A DNA stretch of 64,000 nucleotides from assembly GCF_015142735.1 (NCBI RefSeq), contig NZ_JACSPN010000003.1:29717-93716 (forward strand). The letters run 5' to 3'. This document shows positions 40,833 to 54,048 of this stretch, in pieces. The translations under genes and the position numbers were made by a program. Position 1 is the stretch's first letter. Every line of letters starts with the position of its first letter. Origin of the DNA: Oerskovia douganii (GTDB lineage Bacteria > Actinomycetota > Actinomycetes > Actinomycetales > Cellulomonadaceae). The notes under the pieces are model-generated. The model saw only the letters and a program-made list of their open reading frames with translations, was not told the DNA's origin and made no database searches.

Positions 40833-43397
40833 GTGAGCGACCTGGGTGATCGAGCGGCCTCCCTCTACGTCCGCGCCCGGAACCTGGACGACGCAGGCCG
40901 TTTCGCGGAGGCGCTCGACACCTACGAGGCCATGATCTCCATGCTCGGCGAGCCGCTCGCCCTGCGCGAGGAGGAGAGCGAGCTCGGTCCGCTGTGGGCG
41001 CGCGGGACCCTGGGGGCCGCCCGGTGCGGGTACGAGGCGACGGGGGACCTTCGAGCCGCCCTGGACCGGCTCGACGGTGCGGAGACCTGGTGCAGGAGCG
41101 CGGGTCTCGACGTCGAGCTGCTCGCCGTCCAGGGCCAGCGGGGTCTCCTGCTGCTCCGCTCGGGTGACGTGGCCGCCGCGCTCGCCGAGCTGGACCGGGC
41201 CGCTCCCGACCTGTCGGCCGTCGTCTCCCGGGACTCCGCGGTGCTCCTGCTGAACAGGGGAGCCCTGCACCTCGAGACGGGATCGGTCGACGAGGCGCGG
41301 CGAGACCTCGGTGCGTCGGTCGAGCACGCCCGAGCGGTCGGGGACATCTCGATCGAGGCCAAGGGGCGTCACAACCTCGGGTACGCCGAGTACCTGCACG
41401 GCGACCTGCCTCTGGCCCTTCGCCTCATGGACGAGGCCGGCGCCCTGGACCCCAGCGACGACGACGCCGTCGGCCTGCTCGACCGTTCCGTGGTCCTGCA
41501 GGAGGCCGGGCTGGTGACGGAGGCGGCCGCGGCGCTCGAGCAGGCGACGTCGATCCTGGTGCAGCGGGGCGCTCTGGCGGACCTCGCCAGGGTGCGGTTC
41601 GACAGCGCCCGGTGCCTGCTCCAGCTGCGGCAGACCGAGCGTGCGGCGGAGCTGGCCCACGAGGCCAAGCAGGCGTTCGTCGAGCAGTCCAACGCCGTCT
41701 GGGCGTTGCGCAGCGAGCTCGTGCGCCAGGAGGCGCTGCTCGCGGGGCTGACGGGAGACGCGCAGCCCGAGGAGTTCCGCAGCGTGGCCACGAGCGCGGG
41801 CGAGATCGCGCGTCAGGCGCACGGGGTCCCGCCCGTCCTCGTCGCGGTCCCGGCCCGGGTGCTGCAGGCCGAGGCGTCCGTGCGCGCGGGCGACGTGGAC
41901 CTAGCCCGTGAGGCCCTGGAAGCCCTTCCGGCGTCCCCGCGGTCGTGGAGCCTGTCGGTACGGATCCAGCGCGAGGCGGTGCGTGCGCTGGTCGCGTTCG
42001 GCGACGGCGACCGTCGGCGTGGCCTTGCGGCGATCCGTCGCGGGCAGGACGTCCTGACCTCGCACCGCTCGCGCCTCGGTTCGGTCGACGTCGTCACGGC
42101 GTCGGCCGTCCACGGGGTGCGGCTCGGCATCGTCGACGTCGACGCGGCCTTCCGCACCGGACGGGCGAGCGCAGTCTTCGACGCGGTCGAGCGGGGACGT
42201 GCCGCGTTCGCGGGTACCGGTCGCGTGCGGCCTGCGGCAGACCCCGTGCTCGCCGACCTTCTCGTCGCGGCGCGCCAGGAGGTCGAGTCCGCGCGCGCGC
42301 TGGGGACGACCGCCGAGTCCCAGGTGCTCGAGCAGCGTCAGCGCCACCTGGGGGCGGCGCGCCGGTTCCAGGAGGAGGCCCGCAGGCGGACGTGGCAGCA
42401 GAGCGGCGGTGACGAGAGGAGGGCACGCTCGGCGAGCGAGCGGTCCGTGCGGCGCGCCCTCGCGGGGGCGCTCCCGGGGGCGACGGTCGCCAACATCGTG
42501 ATCTTCGAGGGGCACGTGTCCGCCGTGAGGCTCTCCCGTGACGGTTCGGAGCTCCTCCGCCTGGCGCCCCTCGAGGACGTGGCGGAGCTCGTCCGGCGAG
42601 CGAGGGCGGACTTCTCGGTCCTGTCGAACGCCCTGATCCCGGTGCCGATGCGTGCGGCCGCGACGTCGTCGTTGCGCAAGGTGCTGACGCGGCTCGACGA
42701 CGCGCTCCTGGCCCCGCTGCAGGCGTCGGGGGACCTGCACGTCGCGGCCCGGGACCTGCTGCTCGCCGTCCCGTGGACGGCGCTCCCGTCGCGCCGGGGA
42801 CTGCGCACCTGGGTCAACTCCTGGGTCGACCTCCAGCGGTCCGCGGAGACGACACGTCCGAGCGGCGTCGTCGTGGTCGCGGGGCCGGGGCTTCGGGCGG
42901 CGGTCGACGAGGCGGAGCGCGTCGCGTCGGTGTGGGGCGGTGCCACCGTCCTCGTGGGGGAGCAGGCGACGTGCAGGAACGTCGTGGACGGGCTCGACGG
43001 CGCGGGGGTCATCCACCTGGCGGCGCACGGGACGCACGAGACGGACAACCCGCTCTTCTCGTCGTTGCGGCTCGCGGACGGCCCCCTCTTCGCCCACGAG
43101 CTCGACGGGATCGACCTGCGGGGCGCCGTGGTCGTGCTGTCGGCGTGCGAGGTCGGCCTGTCCTCGGTCCGCGTCGGCGGTGAGGCGCTGGGCCTGGCGA
43201 GCGTCCTGGTCAGGCTCGGGGCCCGGGCGGTCATCGCGAGCGTCGCGCCGCTGCGGGACGACGTCGCCGCGCGGATCATGCCCGCGCTGCACGCGGAGCT
43301 GCACCGGGGAGCGCCCCCGGGCGTGGCGCTGGCCCGGGCGGTCAGCACCGAGGACGAGCCCGTGCCGCTGGTGTGCTTCGGTCCGCTCGTCGCCTGA
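40833..43397 (+). CDS. TPR-CHAT protein, caspase-like protease
   Basis: 854 residues from GTG 40833. Residues about 1-400 are tandem TPR-like helical pairs (RFAEALDTYEAMI, ALDRLDGAETWCRSAG, AEYLHGDLPLALRLMDEAGALDP). After a charged coiled linker (420-510), the CHAT domain (about 520-854) has the catalytic His H732 in GVIHLAAHGTHE and Cys C772 in VVLSACEVGL, with the following GEALGLASVLVRLGARAVIAS typical of CHAT peptidases. Both catalytic residues are present. TPR-CHAT proteins act as regulated proteases in bacterial immunity and programmed cell death, including craspase. The adjacent subtilase and sigma factor suggest a proteolytic switch. The trigger is unknown. Confidence 0.9.
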   Translation: MSDLGDRAASLYVRARNLDDAGRFAEALDTYEAMISMLGEPLALREEESELGPLWARGTLGAARCGYEATGDLRAALDRLDGAETWCRSAGLDVELLAVQGQRGLLLLRSGDVAAALAELDRAAPDLSAVVSRDSAVLLLNRGALHLETGSVDEARRDLGASVEHARAVGDISIEAKGRHNLGYAEYLHGDLPLALRLMDEAGALDPSDDDAVGLLDRSVVLQEAGLVTEAAAALEQATSILVQRGALADLARVRFDSARCLLQLRQTERAAELAHEAKQAFVEQSNAVWALRSELVRQEALLAGLTGDAQPEEFRSVATSAGEIARQAHGVPPVLVAVPARVLQAEASVRAGDVDLAREALEALPASPRSWSLSVRIQREAVRALVAFGDGDRRRGLAAIRRGQDVLTSHRSRLGSVDVVTASAVHGVRLGIVDVDAAFRTGRASAVFDAVERGRAAFAGTGRVRPAADPVLADLLVAARQEVESARALGTTAESQVLEQRQRHLGAARRFQEEARRRTWQQSGGDERRARSASERSVRRALAGALPGATVANIVIFEGHVSAVRLSRDGSELLRLAPLEDVAELVRRARADFSVLSNALIPVPMRAAATSSLRKVLTRLDDALLAPLQASGDLHVAARDLLLAVPWTALPSRRGLRTWVNSWVDLQRSAETTRPSGVVVVAGPGLRAAVDEAERVASVWGGATVLVGEQATCRNVVDGLDGAGVIHLAAHGTHETDNPLFSSLRLADGPLFAHELDGIDLRGAVVVLSACEVGLSSVRVGGEALGLASVLVRLGARAVIASVAPLRDDVAARIMPALHAELHRGAPPGVALARAVSTEDEPVPLVCFGPLVA

Positions 43398-43427
43398 GCC
43401 GGTCGGGGCGAGGTGCCCAGGCCGGAT

Positions 43428-43456
43428 TTGGTCCACGCGCCCGCGTCGCGTAACCT
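43428..43456 (+). promoter_or_regulatory. promoter of rplJ-rplL
   Basis: TTGGTC (43428-43433), a 17-base spacer and TAACCT (43451-43456). The 236-base leader that follows is typical for the L10 operon. Confidence 0.55.
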
Positions 43457-43590
43457 GTTCCAGTACCCAAGACCGCCGGTCGTACCGTCCTGCCCGCTGA
43501 CTCGTCAGCTGCAGTCCGGACCGAAGTCCCGCAGAAGTGCGGAGGCCAGCGCAGGTGAGAGTTCACGGAGCGGGCGAGAGCCTGCACTTC

Positions 43591-43614
43591 GAGCCCCGCG
43601 CCTGCGCGGGGCTC
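43591..43614 (+). promoter_or_regulatory. hairpin in the rplJ leader
   Basis: GAGCCCCGCGC (43591-43601) pairs with GCGCGGGGCTC (43604-43614), followed by TTCTCGTC, about 80 bases before rplJ. It is a candidate L10 leader/attenuator. No L10-binding core could be confirmed by eye. Confidence 0.5.
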
Positions 43615-43692
43615 TTCTCGTCTCCGCAGGACCTCACCCCCCAGGGCCCCCGCCCTGCGGAGACCGGTGGCACCACCACCGGAAGGATTGCC

Positions 43693-44220
43693 ATGGCGAG
43701 GCCGGACAAGGCAGCCGCAGTCGCAGAGCTCACGGAGAACTTCCGCGAGTCGAACGCGGCCGTGCTGACCGAGTACCGCGGGCTCACCGTCGCGCAGCTC
43801 AAGCAGCTGCGTCGGTCGCTCAGCGGCAACGCAACCTACGCCGTGGTGAAGAACACGCTGACCGCCATCGCGGCCAAGGAAGCCGGCATCGAGATCGACG
43901 CCGACTTCAAGGGCCCCTCGGCCATCGCCTTCGTGACCGGTGACCCGGTCGAGGCGGCCAAGGGCCTGCGTGACTTCGCCAAGGCGAACCCCGCACTGGT
44001 CATCAAGGGCGGTGTCCTCGACGGGCGCTCCCTGACCGCTGCGGAGATCACCAAGCTCGCGGACCTCGAGTCCCGCGAGGTCCTGCTGGCCAAGCTGGCC
44101 GGCGCGTTCAAGCAGCCGCTCTTCCAGGCGGCATACCTGTTCAACGCGCCCGCTTCGCAGGCCGTTCGCACCATCGATGCCCTGCGCCTCAAGCAGGAAT
44201 CGGAGAGCGCTGCCGCCTGA
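43693..44220 (+). CDS. rplJ: 50S ribosomal protein L10
   Basis: 175 residues from ATG 43693, with GGAAGGA six bases upstream. Family blocks are [53 protein letters not shown] and the C-terminal L7/L12-binding helix. It anchors L7/L12 dimers to the ribosomal stalk. A frame running back to 43537 crosses the leader hairpin and is not used. Followed by rplL in the usual unit. Confidence 0.96.
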   Translation: MARPDKAAAVAELTENFRESNAAVLTEYRGLTVAQLKQLRRSLSGNATYAVVKNTLTAIAAKEAGIEIDADFKGPSAIAFVTGDPVEAAKGLRDFAKANPALVIKGGVLDGRSLTAAEITKLADLESREVLLAKLAGAFKQPLFQAAYLFNAPASQAVRTIDALRLKQESESAAA

Positions 44221-44328
44221 TCCTCTTCTGAGGATCGCGCAGCACGCACACACCCCCTCTGCTTCCAGCAGGGCTCTGTGGATCGTTGACAGGGCCGCTG
44301 CCGAGCACCAACCGAAAGGACCGCCATC

Positions 44329-44712
44329 ATGGCGAAGCTCAGCACCGAAGAGCTCATCGAGCAGTTCAAGGGCCTCTCCCTCATCGAGCTCTCCGAGTTC
44401 GTGAAGGCGTTCGAGGACGCTTTCGAGGTCACCGCGGCCGCTCCGGCCGCCGTCGCCGTTGCAGGCCCCGCGGCCGCTGCCGCCGAGGAGGTCGAGGAGA
44501 AGACGGAGTTCGACGTCATCCTCGAGGCTGCCGGCGACAAGAAGATCCAGGTCATCAAGGAGGTGCGTGCCCTCACGAGCCTCGGCCTGAAGGAGGCCAA
44601 GGACCTCGTTGACGGCGCCCCCAAGCCCGTCCTGGAGAACGTCGCCAAGGACGCTGCTGACAAGGCCAAGGCTGCCCTCGAGGGCGCCGGCGCAACCGTC
44701 ACCGTCAAGTGA
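44329..44712 (+). CDS. rplL: 50S ribosomal protein L7/L12
   Basis: 127 residues. N-terminal dimerisation helix ([28 protein letters not shown]), an Ala/Val-rich hinge and the factor-binding C-terminal domain ([44 protein letters not shown]). It recruits translation GTPases to the ribosome. The ATG has GAAAGGA seven bases ahead. It ends the unit, followed by a hairpin, a 13-mer shared with the rpoC 3' end and a terminator. Confidence 0.97.
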   Translation: MAKLSTEELIEQFKGLSLIELSEFVKAFEDAFEVTAAAPAAVAVAGPAAAAAEEVEEKTEFDVILEAAGDKKIQVIKEVRALTSLGLKEAKDLVDGAPKPVLENVAKDAADKAKAALEGAGATVTVK

Positions 44713-44741
44713 TCACTGCCCTTCGGGGCGGTATCGCATGA

Positions 44742-44762
44742 CAGGTCGCCTCGCGCGACCTG
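44742..44762 (+). other. hairpin after rplL
   Basis: CAGGTCGC (44742-44749) with GCGACCTG (44755-44762). It is followed at 44764-44776 by CAGGTAGCACAGG, which also occurs before the rpoC terminator. Confidence 0.6.
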
Positions 44763-44774
44763 ACAGGTAGCACA

Positions 44775-44820
44775 GGCGACGAGGCCCGCATCCCTCCGGG
44801 GGTGCGGGCCTCTCGTCGCC
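44775..44820 (+). terminator. terminator after rplL
   Basis: GGCGACGAGGCCCGCA pairs with TGCGGGCCTC and GTCGCC with a two-base bulge, followed by TCTTCGTC. Confidence 0.75.
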
Positions 44821-45004
44821 TCTTCGTCTCCCGGCCCGACGCCGGAGCCCGCCTTCCGCGTGAAGGCGACCGGCGCCGTCGGGCAGGGAGTTTCTTCGTG
44901 TTCTTGGGCGGCATATGGCGGCCACCGAGAAGATGTCCTCACCGGCCTGGTGGGGGAGTGCAGCGGCGTGACGACGGCCTTGACAGGCCGCGATTTCGCG
45001 CGGC

Positions 45005-45033
45005 TGGACACGCTTGACTGGGCCGGGTATGCT
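45005..45033 (+). promoter_or_regulatory. rpoB promoter
   Basis: TGGACA (45005-45010), a 17-base spacer and TATGCT (45028-45033). A 153-base leader runs to the TTG at 45187. Upstream sequence 44821-45004 holds no gene. Confidence 0.6.
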
Positions 45034-45186
45034 AGCGCTTTGCGCTCGCGTGTGCCCTCGGCACCCCCTGACTGCCCGAACCGTCTCCGGTGTGCGTCCA
45101 TCGTGCACCACGGCAGCCTCAGGGGGAAGAGGTCCTCCAGCCACGCAGCGTACAGCGTGCAATCGATCTGCAGGGAAGGACCCCTC

Positions 45187-48100
45187 TTGGCTGCCTCGCG
45201 CACCCCTTCTGCTCCGTCCGCCGACGCTATCGCGAACCGCACCGCTTCCCGGCGCGTATCTTTCGCCAAGATCTACGAGCCTCTCGAGGTGCCCGACCTG
45301 CTCGGGCTCCAGACCGAGAGCTTCGACTGGCTGCTGGGCAACCCGGCGTGGCGCGCACGCGTCGACGCCGCGGCCGCTGCCGGTCGCCAGGACGTCCCCG
45401 CGACGTCGGGTCTCGAGGAGATCTTCGAGGAGATCTCCCCGATCGAGGACTTCGGCTCCTCCATGTCTCTCTCCTTCTCCAACCACCGCTTCGAGCCCCC
45501 GAAGTACTCGGCCGAGGAGTGCAAGGAGAAGGACTTCACCTTCGCCGCGCCGCTCTTCGTCACCGCGGAGTTCGTGAACTACAACACCGGTGAGATCAAG
45601 AGCCAGACGGTCTTCATGGGCGACTTCCCGCTCATGACCGCACGCGGCACCTTCATCATCAACGGCACCGAGCGCGTCGTCGTCTCGCAGCTCGTCCGTT
45701 CGCCCGGTGTGTACTTCGAGCGCCAGGCCGACAAGACCAGCGACAAGGACATCTACTCCGCGAAGATCATCCCGTCGCGCGGTGCGTGGCTGGAGTTCGA
45801 GATCGACAAGCGCGACGCCGTGGGCGTCCGTGTCGACCGCAAGCGCAAGCAGTCCGTCACGGTGCTGCTCAAGGCCCTGGGCCTGACCGAGTCGCAGATC
45901 CGCGAGGAGTTCGCCGACTTCCCGTCCGTGCTGGACACCCTCGAGAAGGACCACGTCCACACCGAGGAAGAGGCGCTCGTCGACCTCTACCGCAAGATCC
46001 GTCCGGGCGAGCCGCCCACGGTCGAGGCCGGCCGCTCGCTCCTCGAGAACTTCTACTTCAACCCCAAGCGCTACGACTTCGCGAAGGTCGGCCGCTACAA
46101 GGCGAACAAGAAGCTCGGCGTCGACGCCCCCCTCGGTGACTCCACGCTGTCCGTCACGGACATCGTCGCGACGATCAAGTACCTCGCCGCGCTCCACGCC
46201 GAGGTCACCACGCTGCCGGGCACCCGCAACGGCGAGCCCGTCGAGATCCGCGTCGAGACCGACGACATCGACCACTTCGGCAACCGTCGCATCCGCGCCG
46301 TGGGCGAGCTCATCCAGAACCAGGTCCGCACGGGCCTGTCCCGCATGGAGCGCGTCGTGCGCGAGCGCATGACGACCCAGGACGTCGAGGCGATCACGCC
46401 GCAGACCCTGATCAACATCCGCCCCGTGGTGGCGTCGATCAAGGAGTTCTTCGGCACCTCGCAGCTCTCGCAGTTCATGGACCAGAACAACCCGCTCGCC
46501 GGCCTGACGCACAAGCGTCGTCTGTCCGCGCTGGGCCCGGGTGGTCTGTCCCGTGACCGCGCCGGCATGGAGGTCCGCGACGTCCACCCGTCGCACTACG
46601 GCCGCATGTGCCCCATCGAGACCCCTGAGGGCCCGAACATCGGTCTGATCGGCTCGCTGGCCTCCTACGGGCGCATCAACCCGTTCGGGTTCATCGAGAC
46701 GCCGTACCGCAAGGTCGAGAACGGCAAGGTCTCGGACGAGGTCGTCTACCTGACGGCCGACGACGAGGACCGCTACGTCATCGCCCAGGCGAACACCGAG
46801 CTCAACCCCGACGGCTCGTTCCGTGCCGAGCGCGTCCTGGTCCGCACCAAGGGTGGCGAGACGGCCGACGTCCTCGGCACCGAGGTCGACTACATGGACG
46901 TCTCGCCGCGCCAGATGGTGTCGGTCGCGACCGCCCTCATCCCGTTCCTCGAGCACGACGACGCGAACCGCGCACTCATGGGTGCCAACATGCAGCGTCA
47001 GGCCGTGCCCCTGGTCCGGTCCGAAGCCCCGCTCGTGGGCACCGGCATGGAGCGTCGTGCAGCCATCGACGCCGGTGACGTCATCGTCGCCACCAAGCCC
47101 GGTGTCGTCACGGAGGTCTCCGCGGACCTGATCGTCGTCGCGAACGACGACGGGACCACGACGAGCTACCGCGCGGCGAAGTTCCGCCGCTCGAACCAGG
47201 GCACGTCGTACAACCAGCGCGTCGTCGTCGACGAAGGTGCACGCGTCGAGGTCGGCTCCGTGCTGGCCGACGGCCCCGCGACCGACGAGGGCGAGCTCTC
47301 GCTCGGCCGCAACCTGCTCGTCGCGTTCATGTCCTGGGAGGGCCACAACTACGAGGACGCGATCATCCTGTCGCAGCGCCTCGTGCAGGACGACGTCCTG
47401 TCCTCGATCCACATCGAGGAGCACGAGGTCGACGCCCGCGACACGAAGCTCGGCCCCGAGGAGATCACGCGGGACATCCCGAACGTCTCCGAGGACGTCC
47501 TGGCGGACCTCGACGAGCGCGGAGTCATCCGCATCGGTGCAGAGGTCGGCGCGGGCGACGTGCTCGTCGGCAAGGTCACGCCCAAGGGTGAGACCGAGCT
47601 GACCCCGGAGGAGCGCCTCCTGCGCGCCATCTTCGGCGAGAAGGCGCGCGAGGTCCGCGACACGTCGCTCAAGGTCCCCCACGGCGAGTCCGGCACGGTG
47701 ATCGGCGTCCGCGAGTTCAACCGCGAGGACGGCGACGAGCTGCCCGCCGGCGTGAACCAGCTGGTCCGCGTGTACATCGCGCAGCGACGCAAGATCACGG
47801 ACGGCGACAAGCTCGCCGGCCGTCACGGCAACAAGGGCGTCATCTCGAAGATCCTCCCGGTCGAGGACATGCCCTTCCTCGAGGACGGCACCCCCGTGGA
47901 CGTCATCCTCAACCCGCTCGGTGTCCCCGGTCGTATGAACGTCGGCCAGGTCCTGGAGACCCACCTCGGGTGGGTCGCGAAGCAGGGCTGGGACATCTCG
48001 CAGACCGACGGCGCAGCCGGCGAGGGCGACCTGTCCTGGAAGGAGCACGTCCCCGCGGTCGCTGCGTCTTCCGAGCCCGGCCGCCCCGTGGCGACCCCGG

Positions 48101-48711
48101 TCTTCGACGGACTCGAGGAGGAGGCCCTCACGGGTCTGCTCTCCACGACGCTCCCCAACCGTGACGGCAACCGCATGGTCGGCCGCGACGGCAAGGCACG
48201 TCTGTTCGACGGCCGCTCCGGCGAGCCGTTCCCGGAGCCGGTCTCCGTGGGCTACATGTACATCCTGAAGCTCCACCACCTGGTGGACGACAAGATCCAC
48301 GCCCGCTCGACCGGTCCGTACTCGATGATCACGCAGCAGCCGCTGGGTGGTAAGGCGCAGTTCGGTGGACAGCGTTTCGGCGAGATGGAGGTGTGGGCGC
48401 TCGAGGCTTACGGCGCGGCGTATACCCTCCAGGAGCTGCTGACGATCAAGTCCGACGACGTCCCGGGCCGTGTCAAGGTCTACGAGGCGATCGTCAAGGG
48501 CGAGAACATCCCCGACTCGGGCATCCCGGAGTCCTTCAAGGTCCTCCTGAAGGAGATGCAGTCGCTGTGCCTGAACGTCGAGGTGCTCTCGAGCGACGGT
48601 GTCTCCATCGAGATGCGTGAGTCCGACGACGACGTGTACCGCGCTGCCGAGGAGCTCGGCATCGACCTGTCGCGTCGCCCCAACGCAGCATCCACGATCG
48701 ACGAGATCTGA
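45187..48711 (+). CDS. rpoB: RNA polymerase beta subunit
   Basis: 1174 residues. The TTG at 45187 (GGAAGGA about seven bases upstream) gives the actinobacterial start [18 protein letters not shown] and then [26 protein letters not shown]. The rifampicin pocket reads [40 protein letters not shown], the sensitive wild-type form. The catalytic-region motif DNRYAKFKVRK-like area and the C-terminal [11 protein letters not shown] end are intact. A frame continuing to 44860 crosses the promoter and leader and is not coding. Forms the rpoBC unit. Confidence 0.98.
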   Translation: MAASRTPSAPSADAIANRTASRRVSFAKIYEPLEVPDLLGLQTESFDWLLGNPAWRARVDAAAAAGRQDVPATSGLEEIFEEISPIEDFGSSMSLSFSNHRFEPPKYSAEECKEKDFTFAAPLFVTAEFVNYNTGEIKSQTVFMGDFPLMTARGTFIINGTERVVVSQLVRSPGVYFERQADKTSDKDIYSAKIIPSRGAWLEFEIDKRDAVGVRVDRKRKQSVTVLLKALGLTESQIREEFADFPSVLDTLEKDHVHTEEEALVDLYRKIRPGEPPTVEAGRSLLENFYFNPKRYDFAKVGRYKANKKLGVDAPLGDSTLSVTDIVATIKYLAALHAEVTTLPGTRNGEPVEIRVETDDIDHFGNRRIRAVGELIQNQVRTGLSRMERVVRERMTTQDVEAITPQTLINIRPVVASIKEFFGTSQLSQFMDQNNPLAGLTHKRRLSALGPGGLSRDRAGMEVRDVHPSHYGRMCPIETPEGPNIGLIGSLASYGRINPFGFIETPYRKVENGKVSDEVVYLTADDEDRYVIAQANTELNPDGSFRAERVLVRTKGGETADVLGTEVDYMDVSPRQMVSVATALIPFLEHDDANRALMGANMQRQAVPLVRSEAPLVGTGMERRAAIDAGDVIVATKPGVVTEVSADLIVVANDDGTTTSYRAAKFRRSNQGTSYNQRVVVDEGARVEVGSVLADGPATDEGELSLGRNLLVAFMSWEGHNYEDAIILSQRLVQDDVLSSIHIEEHEVDARDTKLGPEEITRDIPNVSEDVLADLDERGVIRIGAEVGAGDVLVGKVTPKGETELTPEERLLRAIFGEKAREVRDTSLKVPHGESGTVIGVREFNREDGDELPAGVNQLVRVYIAQRRKITDGDKLAGRHGNKGVISKILPVEDMPFLEDGTPVDVILNPLGVPGRMNVGQVLETHLGWVAKQGWDISQTDGAAGEGDLSWKEHVPAVAASSEPGRPVATPVFDGLEEEALTGLLSTTLPNRDGNRMVGRDGKARLFDGRSGEPFPEPVSVGYMYILKLHHLVDDKIHARSTGPYSMITQQPLGGKAQFGGQRFGEMEVWALEAYGAAYTLQELLTIKSDDVPGRVKVYEAIVKGENIPDSGIPESFKVLLKEMQSLCLNVEVLSSDGVSIEMRESDDDVYRAAEELGIDLSRRPNAASTIDEI

Positions 48712-48720
48712 TCTCGGAAG

Positions 48721-48754
48721 CGGTGGGGACGTCCCTGACGGATCGTCCCCACCG
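48721..48754 (+). other. hairpin between rpoB and rpoC
   Basis: CGGTGGGGACG (48721-48731) pairs perfectly with CGTCCCCACCG (48744-48754). GTAGCAC follows at 48769-48775, echoing the motif near the rplL and rpoC terminators. It may tune rpoB/rpoC stability. Confidence 0.65.
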
Positions 48755-48837
48755 CCACCCGACACTCTGTAGCACCTCCACCGCGCCGGCCGGGACGAAC
48801 CCCGGACAGGCCGGCAGACGAAGGAAGTAGGACCACC

Positions 48838-52707
<3,870 letters not shown>

Positions 52708-52719
52708 CCCTGACGGCGT

Positions 52720-52746
52720 GACCCGGCGACCCTGCGTCGTCGGGTC
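52720..52746 (+). other. hairpin after rpoC
   Basis: GACCCGGCGAC (52720-52730) with GTCGTCGGGTC (52736-52746), one mismatch. CAGGTAGCACAGG follows at 52756-52768, then the main terminator. Confidence 0.6.
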
Positions 52747-52766
52747 GCGTCCGTCCAGGTAGCACA

Positions 52767-52816
52767 GGGGGTGGTCGCGGTGCGCTCGGCGCGCCGCGAC
52801 CGCCCCCTTCTCTTTG
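52767..52816 (+). terminator. terminator after rpoC
   Basis: GGGGGTGGTCGCGG (52767-52780) pairs with CCGCGACCGCCCCC (52794-52807), one G-U pair, followed by TTCTCTTT. Confidence 0.85.
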
Positions 52817-52842
52817 ACTACCTGCCACCTGGCAGGTAACGT
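52814..52842 (+). promoter_or_regulatory. rpsL promoter
   Basis: TTGACT (52814-52819), a 17-base spacer and TAACGT (52837-52842). A leader of about 250 bases follows to the GTG at 53098. Confidence 0.75.
52819..52838. promoter_or_regulatory. 20-bp palindrome inside the rpsL promoter
   Basis: TACCTGCCACCTGGCAGGTA fills the spacer and touches both core elements, so a dimeric factor bound there would block or tune the str-operon promoter. Confidence 0.65.
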
Positions 52843-53097
52843 AGTAGACCGTGCCCGCGCCGTCGTGCTCGCTGTGTCGTTTCCAGCGCGCCGATGTGAG
52901 TGCGCGAGCATTCCGGTGCCTGAGCTCTTGGGTCGATCCTCGGATCGACCCCGGGCCCAGCCCGGACCATCGAGCCGGTGGTACGTGGCGATTGCGACGC
53001 TCAGCGTCGCAGGTGCCGTTTGCCGTCGGCGCCCACAGCCCGTAGAGACCACCGCCGGGGAACACCCCGGTCCAGCTCGAGAAGACACGGAGACGTA

Positions 53098-53472
53098 GTG
53101 CCTACGATCCAGCAGCTCGTCCGCAAGGGGCGGACCTCGAAGGCAGGGAAGTCCAAGACTCCCGCCCTCAAGGGTTCCCCGCAGCGGCGTGGTGTGTGCA
53201 CGCGTGTGTACACCACCACCCCCAAGAAGCCGAACTCCGCACTGCGCAAGGTCGCACGCGTGAAGCTCTCGTCCCAGATCGAGGTCACCGCGTACATCCC
53301 CGGTGTCGGCCACAACCTCCAGGAGCACTCCATCGTGCTCGTCCGCGGCGGTCGTGTGAAGGACCTCCCCGGTGTCCGCTACAAGATCGTCCGTGGCGCG
53401 CTCGACACCCAGGGCGTCAAGAACCGCAAGCAGGCTCGCAGCCGCTACGGTGCCAAGAAGGAGAAGAGCTAA
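53098..53472 (+). CDS. rpsL: 30S ribosomal protein S12
   Basis: 124 residues from GTG 53098. Family blocks: [54 protein letters not shown] and [35 protein letters not shown]. The streptomycin-sensitive Lys positions (TTTPKKPNS and VKDLPGV) look wild type. It is a decoding-centre protein. First gene of the str operon with rpsG, fusA and tuf. The stop shares a base with the ATG of rpsG. Confidence 0.98.
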   Translation: MPTIQQLVRKGRTSKAGKSKTPALKGSPQRRGVCTRVYTTTPKKPNSALRKVARVKLSSQIEVTAYIPGVGHNLQEHSIVLVRGGRVKDLPGVRYKIVRGALDTQGVKNRKQARSRYGAKKEKS

Positions 53473-53942
53473 TGCCTCGTAAGGGCCCCGCCCCGAAGCG
53501 GCCGCTCATCGTCGACCCTGTCTACGGTTCCCCGGTCGTCACGCAGCTCATCAACAAGGTCCTCCTGGACGGCAAGAAGTCGACCGCCGAGGCGATCGTC
53601 TACGGTGCCCTCGAGGGTGTCCGCGCGAAGACCGACGGTGACCCCGTCGTCGTCCTCAAGCGTGCTCTCGAGAACGTGCGCCCGGCCCTCGAGGTCCGCT
53701 CGCGCCGTGTCGGTGGCGCGACCTACCAGGTCCCCGTCGAGGTGCGCCCCACGCGTTCCACGACGCTCGCGCTGCGCTGGCTCACGGACTACTCGCGCGC
53801 TCGTCGCGAGAAGACCATGACCGAGCGCCTCATGAACGAGATCCTCGACGCGAGCAACGGCCTCGGCGCCGCGGTCAAGCGTCGTGAGGACATGCACAAG
53901 ATGGCCGAGTCCAACAAGGCCTTCGCGCACTACCGCTGGTAG
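53472..53942 (+). CDS. rpsG: 30S ribosomal protein S7
   Basis: 156 residues, the family length. It begins [46 protein letters not shown] and has the RNA-binding end [18 protein letters not shown]. The ATG at 53472 overlaps the rpsL stop by one base, giving coupled translation. S7 nucleates assembly of the 30S head and can act as a translational repressor in the str operon. A hairpin follows before fusA. Confidence 0.97.
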   Translation: MPRKGPAPKRPLIVDPVYGSPVVTQLINKVLLDGKKSTAEAIVYGALEGVRAKTDGDPVVVLKRALENVRPALEVRSRRVGGATYQVPVEVRPTRSTTLALRWLTDYSRARREKTMTERLMNEILDASNGLGAAVKRREDMHKMAESNKAFAHYRW

Positions 53943-53953
53943 TCCGACCGACC

Positions 53954-53979
53954 GGCCCTGGGGGTTCACCCCCGGGGCC
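53954..53979 (+). other. hairpin between rpsG and fusA
   Basis: GGCCCTGGGGG pairs with CCCCCGGGGCC around TTCA (11-bp stem, one G-U pair) with no T tract. Probably a partial attenuator or an mRNA-stability element. Confidence 0.6.
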
Positions 53980-54048
53980 GTCGGCGGGTCCGGCCGGCTT
54001 CGGTAGAAGCAGCGCCCCCGACTCAACCCACACAAAGGGGAAGTACCC

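Noticed and set aside
44860..45186. Upstream extension of the rpoB frame to 44860
   Set aside because: It would cross the TGGACA-N17-TATGCT promoter and the leader. The TTG at 45187 has a ribosome site and the family-typical N-terminus.
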